Part shown: piece after piece, positions 13,355 through 19,826 of the stretch
Numbering within the stretch: the first letter of the stretch is position 1
Layout of the letters: every line of letters starts with the position of its first letter
Source: Clostridia bacterium
Lineage (GTDB): Bacteria; Bacillota_A; Clostridia; UMGS1883
Assembly (NCBI GenBank): GCA_017467965.1
Contig: JAFUJZ010000004.1
Coordinates: 1 to 22,214, forward strand
Length of the DNA stretch: 22,214 bases
Direction: 5' to 3'
Translations under genes and position numbers: made by a program
Notes under the pieces: generated by a model
What the model was told of the DNA's origin: nothing
Databases searched by the model: none
The model's input: the letters and a program-made list of their open reading frames with translations, nothing else

Positions 13355-14857
13355 TTAGTACGTCAATTTCTTTACCTCATCACCGTCATCGGCGAAAAAT
13401 TCAATGTAGTGACCGCGCATTTTCTCGGGGGCTTCAATTTTAAGATTAACGCTTGCTGTTGCAAACTGGCCAACGTTCACTCGCTGAACCTCTGTTGCAA
13501 CCAAGTTCGACTGATAATCATACAATTCCATGATAACGTCAACTTCGGTTTCGCATTCACCCGACTGCACCTCAACAACACCTTCAATTATGTCACCTTC
13601 ATCAACACCGTCAAGGTCTGTATGGCGTACAATTTTTGAAAGGGTGTTAAATTCTTCTCCCTCTGTCACACCTTCAAGTGTTGGCTTTGTTTTTACAATT
13701 CTGCCGTTTTCATCAAAGTTGAACTTGTCAAGACAAAGCTCACGGTGAACACCGTAATAATCGCTCTCATCGCCCTCAAAACGCGCCGGGAAATTAAACC
13801 TGTGATAAAGTATGTACCATTTATCAGTATCGGGAACATTTATGATTGTATGGTGACCTGTTGCATAAATTCCGTGGCTTTCGTCCTTTTCAATCATAAT
13901 CTCGTTGCCGACGATAGGGCCCATCGGGTTATCTGAATAACCCCAACGGACGTGGTAGTTTTTGTTTCTTGTATCATCTTCTGCCCATGTGAAGTAATAA
14001 ATACCCTTGCGGTAGAAAACATGCACACCTTCGCGGAAATTAGGCGGTGTTATGCACATCGGTTCGCCCTTAAGACTAATCATATCGTCATTTAATTCAC
14101 AAACCCAAAGAGAGCCATTACCCCAGTAAAGATAGCTCTTTCCTGTCTCGGGGTCCGTAAACACCGCAGGGTCAATAACCTGACCGGGATAGTGCATTTC
14201 TTTCTCGTTGCCGTCCTCGTCTGTGATTTTCATTGTATCGTACACGATAGGGTGACCAAGCGGTTCAACAAACCTTCCTGTAGGAGTATCACACACTGCA
14301 ACACCCACAGCCTTTCCGACATTTCTTTCGAACTTGTCAGTATTTGCGCTGTAGTAATAATAATATTTGCCGTTCTTTTTAATAATGCAAGGTGCCCATG
14401 CATTGCCGTCAGACCAGCTTACGTCCTCCTTCAAATCAAGGATAACGCCTTCATCTGTCCAGTTTATTAAATCTGGAGACGAAAAAGCCTTGAAGTAATG
14501 TCCGCCCCAGCCTTCAAATCCGTCACTTGTCGGGTAAACATAATACTTGCCGTCAAAGCAGTCAGCCTCAGCATCTGCAAAATAACCGTATTCGCCTGTT
14601 ATGGCATTGCCCCATTCACGGATTGCAACCGTCCACTCTTCGCTTTCACCGTTTGCCGTAAGGAGGTATTTTACGTGATTGTCCTTATCGGCGTGAGATA
14701 TTTTCTCCCAATTACCGTCAATATCAAATACCAACTCAATGCTATCGGGATTAACTCCCGGCACAACAGGCACCAATATATATTTTTGACTTGCATCAAC
14801 AATAACATTATACTTTTTAACCTTATCGCCCGATACACCGTTTATCTTAATAGCCAT
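13355..14857 (-). CDS. Family 43 glycoside hydrolase, cytoplasmic
   Basis: 500 aa. The start MAIKINGVSG at 14857 has AAGGAG 7 bases upstream; the longer frame to 14932 lies inside yqeY. No signal peptide, so it acts on imported oligosaccharides. Residues 1-85 are a small N-terminal beta region; about 88-400 is a five-bladed propeller with YFADAEADCFDGKYYVYPT (Asp95, base), QVIDPAVFTDPETGKSYLYW (Asp229, pKa modulator) and FREGVHVFYRKGIYYFTW (Glu276, acid), plus ATGHH. The last 90 or so residues form a beta domain. Likely arabinofuranosidase or xylosidase-type activity on pectin or hemicellulose fragments; the exact sugar cannot be told. It is the second gene after yqeY (10 bases apart) and diverges from an AraC regulator, which is the likely control. 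Confidence 0.87.
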   Translation of the reverse strand: MAIKINGVSGDKVKKYNVIVDASQKYILVPVVPGVNPDSIELVFDIDGNWEKISHADKDNHVKYLLTANGESEEWTVAIREWGNAITGEYGYFADAEADCFDGKYYVYPTSDGFEGWGGHYFKAFSSPDLINWTDEGVILDLKEDVSWSDGNAWAPCIIKKNGKYYYYYSANTDKFERNVGKAVGVAVCDTPTGRFVEPLGHPIVYDTMKITDEDGNEKEMHYPGQVIDPAVFTDPETGKSYLYWGNGSLWVCELNDDMISLKGEPMCITPPNFREGVHVFYRKGIYYFTWAEDDTRNKNYHVRWGYSDNPMGPIVGNEIMIEKDESHGIYATGHHTIINVPDTDKWYILYHRFNFPARFEGDESDYYGVHRELCLDKFNFDENGRIVKTKPTLEGVTEGEEFNTLSKIVRHTDLDGVDEGDIIEGVVEVQSGECETEVDVIMELYDYQSNLVATEVQRVNVGQFATASVNLKIEAPEKMRGHYIEFFADDGDEVKKLTY

Positions 14858-14867
14858 AATATGCTCC

Positions 14868-15305
14868 TTATTTGCACAAATCTGCAACAACCTGATTGAT
14901 AACGCTACCCTCGGCCTTGCCCTTGAGTGCACCCATAACGTTTTTCATAATCATGCCCTTATTTTTTGACTGAACAACTTCGGCAAAATCACGCATGATA
15001 ATTTCCTTCACCTCATCTGCACTGAGCATCTTAGGTGCATACTTTGAAATAATATCAAAAGTTGCCTGATAGCCTTCTTTTAAATCAGTACGGGAATCAG
15101 GGCATGTATCAATCTGTTCCTTGATTGTTTTTAACTCTTTGAGAATAACTCTGTCACAAAGCTCAGGTGTAATATTATCTCTCACACCCTCGTCAATGGC
15201 AACCTTTTTGATTGCCGCAATAAGGTTACTTATTGCATCCTTTGTTGTTTTATCGTGCGCCTTCATAGCCGCAACCATATCGCCCTGAAGTGTCTTGAAT
15301 TCCAT
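14868..15305 (-). CDS. yqeY: GatB/YqeY domain protein
   Basis: 145 aa, the usual YqeY length. The start MEFKTLQGDM at 15305 has AAAGGATG 7 bases upstream. Family features: helical N-terminal half with KAHDKTTKDAISNLIAAIKK, and the C-terminal tRNA-binding-like domain ending GKAEGSVINQVVADLCK (the normal pattern is KGKADGKLVNEIVKKLL). YqeY resembles the tail domain of GatB, the amidotransferase subunit; its role in the cell is not settled. First gene of a two-gene operon with the GH43 enzyme, an odd pairing. Confidence 0.92.
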   Translation of the reverse strand: MEFKTLQGDMVAAMKAHDKTTKDAISNLIAAIKKVAIDEGVRDNITPELCDRVILKELKTIKEQIDTCPDSRTDLKEGYQATFDIISKYAPKMLSADEVKEIIMRDFAEVVQSKNKGMIMKNVMGALKGKAEGSVINQVVADLCK

Positions 15306-15335
15306 AATCAAACATCCTTTCAAATTATTGGTATA

Positions 15336-15364
15336 ATTTTATCACTTTTATCTATTCGGGTCAA
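15336..15364 (-). promoter_or_regulatory. Promoter of yqeY-GH43
   Basis: TTGACC (15364-15359), 17-base spacer, TAAAAT (15341-15336) on the minus strand, 31 bases before yqeY. Confidence 0.75.
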
Positions 15365-15393
15365 TATATTCTGTTAAAGTTTTGTTTCTCTAC

Positions 15394-15422
15394 TTGACAA
15401 TGCCCCCGTTTTTTGTTATTTT
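15394..15422 (+). promoter_or_regulatory. Promoter of the AraC gene
   Basis: TTGACA (15394-15399), 17-base spacer, TATTTT (15417-15422), 42 bases before the start. It is 30 bases from the divergent yqeY promoter, so one regulator site could control both. Confidence 0.6.
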
Positions 15423-15463
15423 TAAATTATAGAAATTTTCTCATAATCAAGGAGGTTTTTTTG

Positions 15464-16294
15464 ATGTATCCGTCATTTAAAACCTATTATAATCACGAAC
15501 CGAGAGATTACACGGTTCGTATCAATAACTACGGCTACCGAAAATGCACTCCGGGCTTTTCACCGGGGTATGTTTCGCGTAAGCATTATGTCCTCCATTA
15601 TATATATGAGGGTGAATGTATTTTTGAAACAGGTTCAAAATCATACCGTGTATATCCCGGTCAGATGTTTATTATCACTCCGGGTAATGTTTATAATTAT
15701 ACTTCTTCTCCCGAAAATCCCTGCACGTACCGCTGGATTGATGTTTCGGGACACAATTTTGAAAAACTTATCTCCCAGACAGGCTTTACGCTGGAAAAAC
15801 CCGTAGTGTCTGATTTCGCTGATCATCGTATCGGCAATCTTATACGTGAAATGACTGATAAAGGCAAAATGAGCGGTAAAGAAATCAACGGTTACAGCTG
15901 GTTCTTGGCAGATGCCGTCTGTAAGAGGGACAAATCAAGACAAAACGTGTGGGAAAAATATATTGAGCCTGCTATTGAATATATTATATCCAACAGCGAG
16001 AGAAAAACCTCGGTTTCCGATGTTGCGGAATATCTCAACATTGACCGTAGCTATCTTTCGAGAGTTTTTAACGAATATATGGGCATATCAATAAAAAAAT
16101 ATATCTACAACTATCATATGGATATCGGCAAGAGCTTTCTTACCTACTCTGATTTGCCCATAAAAGACATCGCCACGGCCATAGGCTATGACGATCCGCT
16201 TGACTTTACAAAAGCGTTCCACCGCACATATGGGGTATCTCCCACAAAGTGGCGCGAGGAAAACGCCATGAAAGTGTTCAAAAAAAGTGAATAA
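15464..16294 (+). CDS. AraC-family transcription regulator
   Basis: 276 aa. The start MYPSFKTYYN at 15464 has AAGGAGG 8 bases upstream. Residues 1-140 are an AraC-type cupin with HYIYEGECIFETGSKSYRVY and GQMFIITPGNVYNY, the pocket that senses a sugar. The C-terminal 100 residues hold two helix-turn-helices: TSVSDVAEYLNIDRSYLSRV (first) and IKDIATAIGYDDPLDFTKAF followed by the family ending YGVSPTKWRE. Divergent from yqeY and the GH43 gene, so it probably activates the GH43 operon in response to a sugar; the effector is unknown. Single gene, ended by a strong terminator. Confidence 0.92.
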   Translation: MYPSFKTYYNHEPRDYTVRINNYGYRKCTPGFSPGYVSRKHYVLHYIYEGECIFETGSKSYRVYPGQMFIITPGNVYNYTSSPENPCTYRWIDVSGHNFEKLISQTGFTLEKPVVSDFADHRIGNLIREMTDKGKMSGKEINGYSWFLADAVCKRDKSRQNVWEKYIEPAIEYIISNSERKTSVSDVAEYLNIDRSYLSRVFNEYMGISIKKYIYNYHMDIGKSFLTYSDLPIKDIATAIGYDDPLDFTKAFHRTYGVSPTKWREENAMKVFKKSE

Positions 16295-16300
16295 AAATAA

Positions 16301-16346
16301 AACACCGCGTACAGGCAAAGGCTTGTAACGCGGTGTTGTTTTTTTT
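16301..16346 (+). terminator. Terminator of the AraC gene, bidirectional
   Basis: 10-base stem AACACCGCGT/ACGCGGTGTT (16301-16310, 16328-16337), continued by ACAGGC/GCTTGT with one G-T pair, then T8 (16339-16346). On the minus strand the tail GTTTTATTTTTATTC ends the small membrane protein gene. Confidence 0.92.
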
Positions 16347-16352
16347 GTATTA

Positions 16353-16484
16353 TCAGTCTGCAATAACCTTACGGTATAAATATTTATTGCAGATTCTTTT
16401 TACAAGTGACATCATACTTATCAAAATAGCAGATACCACGATTGCTAAACTTACATTACTTATTATTTCAAACATGATTTTCAT
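16353..16484 (-). CDS. Small single-TM membrane protein, 43 aa
   Basis: Sequence MKIMFEIISNVSLAIVVSAI, then LISMMSLVKRICNKYLYRKVIAD. One hydrophobic helix at about 6-29, then a basic tail (KR, K, RK), so the C-terminus is cytoplasmic. ATG 16484 has AAAGGAG 8 bases upstream. An in-frame GTG at 16520, with GGAG 6 bases upstream, would add 12 residues (MTNSNKYKGADV); both starts are plausible. It has its own consensus promoter (16540-16568), a dyad in the leader and a terminator, which is strong evidence for a real gene despite its size. Divergent from mntP, so a role in metal balance is a reasonable guess. No homologue recognised. Confidence 0.65.
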   Translation of the reverse strand: MKIMFEIISNVSLAIVVSAILISMMSLVKRICNKYLYRKVIAD

Positions 16485-16510
16485 AACATCTGCTCCTTTG
16501 TATTTATTTG

Positions 16511-16528
16511 AGTTAGTCACAACTAACT
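16511..16528. promoter_or_regulatory. Dyad AGTTAGT-CACA-ACTAACT, candidate operator
   Basis: Perfect 7-base arms around four bases, placed about 12 bases downstream of the -10 box of the small membrane protein gene, where a bound repressor would block transcription. It resembles sites of metal-responsive DtxR-type or MarR-type repressors but matches no consensus I can state with certainty. It also overlaps the alternative GTG start. Confidence 0.55.
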
Positions 16529-16539
16529 CCTTCAATTAA

Positions 16540-16568
16540 AGTGTAGCATACCCTTAGTTTTTTGTCAA
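16540..16568 (-). promoter_or_regulatory. Promoter of the small membrane protein gene
   Basis: TTGACA (16568-16563), 17-base spacer, TACACT (16545-16540) on the minus strand. Confidence 0.75.
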
Positions 16569-16592
16569 TACTTTTTTAGACAAATATAGTTG

Positions 16593-16621
16593 TTGACATA
16601 TCCTTCACTATGTGTTAGAAT
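16593..16621 (+). promoter_or_regulatory. Promoter of the mntP riboswitch leader
   Basis: TTGACA (16593-16598), 17-base spacer, TAGAAT (16616-16621). Transcription should begin near 16628, just at the first stem of the riboswitch. Confidence 0.85.
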
Positions 16622-16627
16622 GCTCTT

Positions 16628-16754
16628 GTTGTGAGGGAGTAGCAAGCGTGCTCTTACGTAGCAAGTCAACATACTGACCTTTTGGTCTGGCTTGTTTTAA
16701 ATTGCGAGACTCATGCGTAACTGTGAAGCTATGCGTGGAGTCTGACTTTTTTTG
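16628..16754 (+). ncRNA. yybP-ykoY manganese riboswitch with terminator platform
   Basis: Conserved parts of the family are present: GAGGGAGTAGC (16632-16642) for the first loop and TTGCGAGACTC (16702-16712) for the second, joined by hairpins (GCAAG/CTTGT and GACC-TTTT-GGTC at 16676-16687). The first stem can form from TGTGAG (near 16630-16635) with CTCATG (16711-16716). The same 3' strand also builds a terminator (16707-16719 with 16730-16743) before T7 (16747-16753). Mn2+ binding would hold the first stem and block the terminator, turning on the exporter mntP, the known logic of the class. Confidence 0.85.
16707..16753 (+). terminator. Riboswitch-controlled terminator
   Basis: Stem 16707-16719 with 16730-16743 (one bulged G, a few G-U pairs), loop of 10 bases, then T7. 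Its 5' arm overlaps the closing strand of the riboswitch. Confidence 0.8.
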
Positions 16755-16760
16755 TTCGTC

Positions 16761-16788
16761 ACCAAGTATGGTTTTCACCATGCTTGGT
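16761..16788 (+). terminator. Second hairpin between riboswitch and mntP
   Basis: ACCAAGTATGG (16761-16771) pairs with CCATGCTTGGT (16778-16788), 11 pairs with one G-U, then TATTTTATTATA. It ends 19 bases before the ribosome site of mntP. It may be a weak second terminator or a translation-control stem. Confidence 0.5.
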
Positions 16789-16820
16789 TATTTTATTATA
16801 TGAAATTGGAGGAGCAAATG

Positions 16821-17405
16821 ATGATTTTTGGACTTAGATTAGTTTTAAACAGCGTACTTTTGGGTGTTGGGCTTGCTATGGACGCGTTTTCGGTATCACT
16901 GGCAAATGGTCTTAATGAACCTAAAATGAAAAAACGTAAAATGTGTGCCATTGCAGGTACGTTTGGTTTTTTCCAGGCGCTGATGCCAATGATAGGTTGG
17001 GTCTGTATACATACTATTGTTCAGTATTTTCAATCCTTTGAAAAGCTTATCCCCTGGATTGCACTTATTCTTCTCGGATATATTGGCGGCAATATGCTGT
17101 ACGAAGGCATCAAAAATCGCGATGAAGAAGTTGAAAAGCCCGGCGTTGGCTTAGTTGCTCTTTTAGTACAGGGTATTGCAACAAGCATCGATGCTCTTTC
17201 CGTAGGTTTTACCATTGCTGATTACGACCTGCTCTCTGCAATTGTTTCAGCTTTGATTATTGCCCTTGTAACATTTGTCATCTGTATGGCTGGGCTTGTA
17301 ATAGGCAGAAAAGCAGGTACACGCCTTGCAGGCAAAGCAAGCATTTTAGGCGGTGTGATTTTGATAATCATCGGACTTGAAATCTTTATATCAAATATAA
17401 TTTAA
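16821..17405 (+). CDS. mntP: Manganese efflux pump MntP
   Basis: 194 aa. Start 16821 (MIFGLRLVLN) sits 6 bases after GGAGGAG; ATG 16818 is next to it and also possible. The longer frame from 16752 begins inside the riboswitch tail. MntP family: six predicted helices in two repeats, each with the metal-binding pattern, GVGLAMDAFSVSLANG in the first (Asp-Ala-Phe-Ser) and GIATSIDALSVGFT in the second (Asp-Ala-Leu-Ser). A short charged loop (NRDEEVEKPG) lies between the repeats. It exports Mn2+ from the cytoplasm. The riboswitch in front supports both the name and the control: high Mn2+ turns it on. Single gene with its own terminator. Confidence 0.95.
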   Translation: MIFGLRLVLNSVLLGVGLAMDAFSVSLANGLNEPKMKKRKMCAIAGTFGFFQALMPMIGWVCIHTIVQYFQSFEKLIPWIALILLGYIGGNMLYEGIKNRDEEVEKPGVGLVALLVQGIATSIDALSVGFTIADYDLLSAIVSALIIALVTFVICMAGLVIGRKAGTRLAGKASILGGVILIIIGLEIFISNII

Positions 17406-17412
17406 CAAAACA

Positions 17413-17447
17413 AAAAGTGGTATTGCTTTTGGTGCAATACCACTTTT
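17413..17447. terminator. Bidirectional terminator between mntP and the UPF0210 gene
   Basis: 14-base perfect stem (17413-17426 with 17434-17447), 7-base loop, T-rich and A-rich flanks for both strands; convergent genes end on each side. Confidence 0.9.
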
Positions 17448-17453
17448 ATTATG

Positions 17454-18794
17454 TTAATTTTTGAGGCTCTGCAACGGTGCAGGAATTCTGCCGCCGCGAG
17501 CAATAAAATCTGCGCAGGATTTTGTGTTAAGGGGCATAATTGGTGCTGTACCCAAAAGACCACCAAACTCAACCATATCGCCAACCTTTTTGCCGCGTGC
17601 AGGGATAATACGTACAGCTGTTGTCTTGCTATTTACCATACCTATTGCCGCTTCGTCTGCAATAATACCCGAAATTGTCTCAGCTGACGTATCGCCGGGC
17701 ACTGCTATCATGTCAAGGCCTACGGAGCACACACACGTCATAGCTTCGAGCTTTTCTAAGCTCAGTGTTCCGTTTGCCGCTGCCGCAATCATACCTGCGT
17801 CTTCACTTACGGGAATAAACGCACCCGATAAACCACCAACGAAGCTTGACGCCATAACGCCGCCCTTTTTAACAGCATCGTTCAAGAGGGCAAGTGCCGC
17901 TGTTGTGCCGTGAGTACCGCACTGTTCCAAGCCCATTTCCTCAAGAATATACGCAACGCTGTCTCCTACAGCAGGGGTGGGAGCCAACGAAAGGTCAACT
18001 ATACCAAAGGGTACACCCAATCTTTTTGACGCTTCTACAGCAACCATCTGACCCATTCTTGTTATCTTGAATGCGGTCTTTTTTATTGTATCGGCAACAA
18101 CGCCAAAGGGCTGACCCTTTACCTTTTCAAGTGCACATTTTACAACACCGGGACCGGATACACCAACATTAATAACACATTCGCCCTCGCCTGTACCATG
18201 GAAAGCCCCTGCCATAAAGGGGTTATCTTCAACTGCATTTGCAAAAACGACAAGTTTTGCACAAGCCATATCGTCCAATTCTGCCGCTTTCTTTATGACC
18301 TGACCCATTTGTCTGACAGCATCCATATTGATGCCTGCTTTTGTGGAAGCAACGTTTACAGATGAACACATCTTTTTTGTTTCGGCCAAAGCTTCGGGGA
18401 TAGATTCAACAAAAAGTCTGTCGGAGTCGGTATATCCCTTTGCAACAAGGGCGCTGTAGCCACCTATAAAGTTTACGCCGGTTGTATCGGCAGCACGGTC
18501 AAGTGCTCTTGCAAAATCAATATAGTGTCCGCAGGACGATGCAACATGAGATATAGGCGTTACCGAAATACGCTTATTGATAATCGGAATTCCGTATTCT
18601 TTTTCAATATCACAGCCTGTTTTAACAAGATTTTCCGCATATTTTGTTATCTTGTCATATACCTTCTGTGTCGCCTTTTTATAATCATCACTGGCACAGT
18701 CCAAAAGTGAAATACCCATTGTGATTGTACGAACATCAAGATGCTCGGAATTAATCATATTCAGGGTTTCAAAAATTTCAGAATTATTAATCAT
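17454..18794 (-). CDS. UPF0210 (PFL-like) family protein
   Basis: 446 aa, close to the family's usual 450. Conserved stretches: [15 protein letters not shown] near the start, [59 protein letters not shown] and [21 protein letters not shown] at the end. Soluble. Members resemble the glycyl-radical fold in part but the usual radical motifs are not evident, and the function is unknown. It follows the ACT-domain gene by 11 bases; this pairing (UPF0237 then UPF0210) is widespread and suggests they work together, with the ACT protein as the ligand sensor. Last gene of the operon. Confidence 0.92.
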   Translation of the reverse strand: MINNSEIFETLNMINSEHLDVRTITMGISLLDCASDDYKKATQKVYDKITKYAENLVKTGCDIEKEYGIPIINKRISVTPISHVASSCGHYIDFARALDRAADTTGVNFIGGYSALVAKGYTDSDRLFVESIPEALAETKKMCSSVNVASTKAGINMDAVRQMGQVIKKAAELDDMACAKLVVFANAVEDNPFMAGAFHGTGEGECVINVGVSGPGVVKCALEKVKGQPFGVVADTIKKTAFKITRMGQMVAVEASKRLGVPFGIVDLSLAPTPAVGDSVAYILEEMGLEQCGTHGTTAALALLNDAVKKGGVMASSFVGGLSGAFIPVSEDAGMIAAAANGTLSLEKLEAMTCVCSVGLDMIAVPGDTSAETISGIIADEAAIGMVNSKTTAVRIIPARGKKVGDMVEFGGLLGTAPIMPLNTKSCADFIARGGRIPAPLQSLKN

Positions 18795-18805
18795 ATTTTT
18801 ACACC

Positions 18806-19075
18806 TCAGATTCTGTGCATTGATTCAAATATAGTTTTTCTCTGAATTGTAACCTGTACACCGATTTCGATACCGAGATTTGAGAGCTCGTGACGGAGTA
18901 CATCAAATTCAACATTACACTCCTTTGTATCAACCATGGCTGTCATAACAAACATATCTTCCATGATAGTCTGTGAAATATCAATTATATTAACATTTCT
19001 TTCGTAAAGAAGACCGCTTACCTTTGCGATAATTCCTTTTCTGTCCTGACCGATTACTGCAACAACTGCTTTCAT
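18806..19075 (-). CDS. UPF0237 ACT-domain protein
   Basis: 89 aa, the standard family length. The start [20 protein letters not shown] at 19075 has AAAGGG 9 bases upstream; the ATG at 19084 is directly against that site. The single ACT domain ([20 protein letters not shown] at the ligand interface) usually forms dimers that bind an amino acid. In other Bacillota it sits, as here, directly before the UPF0210 gene. Starts 19 bases after rlmB's stop. Confidence 0.93.
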   Translation of the reverse strand: MKAVVAVIGQDRKGIIAKVSGLLYERNVNIIDISQTIMEDMFVMTAMVDTKECNVEFDVLRHELSNLGIEIGVQVTIQRKTIFESMHRI

Positions 19076-19094
19076 ACCTGTCATCCCTTTCGTG

Positions 19095-19826
19095 TTATCT
19101 CTGTTTCATTGTTTCATAAATCATCAGTGCTGCCGCAACAGACGCGTTGAGACTGTTTACGTCACCCTTCATGGGAATACCCACCAAAAAGTCGCATTTT
19201 TGTGCCGTAAGACGGCTTATACCTTTATCCTCGCCGCCTACAACAAGTGCCACTGCACCCTTGAGGTCAGCTTCGTAAATACTTCTGTCGCCTGCCGCAT
19301 CAGCACCTGTTACCCATATGCCCTCTTCCTTTAAGCGGTCAATTGTCTGGGCAATGTTACTTACCCTTGCAACAGGAGTGAAGCTTGCCGCACCAGCGCT
19401 TGCCTTTACAGCCGCAGCAGTAAGCGTTACACCATCATGCTTTGAAATAATAACTCCGTGAACACCTGCACAGTTTGCAGTACGGATAATACTGCCCAAG
19501 TTATGCGGGTCTTCCAAATGGTCAAGTATAACAATAAATGGTGGCTCGCCTTTTTCCTTGGCAATATTCAAAATATCGTCAACAGTTTTGTATTCATAGG
19601 GAGGAATACGTGCAATAACCCCCTGATGAACACCTGTTTCACTCATTGAATCAAGTTTTTTCTGGTCGACTTCAACAACCTGTATTCCCCTATCCTTTGC
19701 CTTTGCGATAATGGGTACTAAACTTCCCTTGTTGTCGCCTTTTTTTATATAAATCTTATCGATTTGTCTGCCGCTTTTAATAGCCGCAGTAACGGCATTT
19801 CTGCCTTCAATAATATCTTCATACAT
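19095..19826 (-). CDS. rlmB: 23S rRNA 2'-O-ribose methyltransferase RlmB (TrmH/SpoU family)
   Basis: 243 aa. Start at 19826 (MYEDIIEGRNAV), where the family's IIEGRNAV begins; the GTG at 19838 abuts the AAAGGA site. Residues 1-75 are the substrate-binding domain (EGRNAVTAAIKSGRQIDKIY), the rest a SPOUT methyltransferase with the three family motifs: LDHLEDPHNLGSIIRTA, VVGGEDKGIS and IPMKGDVNSLNASVAAAL. It methylates the ribose of a 23S rRNA residue (G2251 in E. coli) using S-adenosylmethionine. It overlaps the P-type ATPase gene by 8 bases (ATGTATGA), so it is translationally coupled; cysS or mrnC, often upstream, are not seen. Confidence 0.93.
   Translation of the reverse strand: MYEDIIEGRNAVTAAIKSGRQIDKIYIKKGDNKGSLVPIIAKAKDRGIQVVEVDQKKLDSMSETGVHQGVIARIPPYEYKTVDDILNIAKEKGEPPFIVILDHLEDPHNLGSIIRTANCAGVHGVIISKHDGVTLTAAAVKASAGAASFTPVARVSNIAQTIDRLKEEGIWVTGADAAGDRSIYEADLKGAVALVVGGEDKGISRLTAQKCDFLVGIPMKGDVNSLNASVAAALMIYETMKQR

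Noticed and set aside
16752..16820. Longer mntP reading frame from 16752
   Set aside because: It would start in the T tract of the riboswitch terminator and lacks a ribosome site; family start fits 16821.
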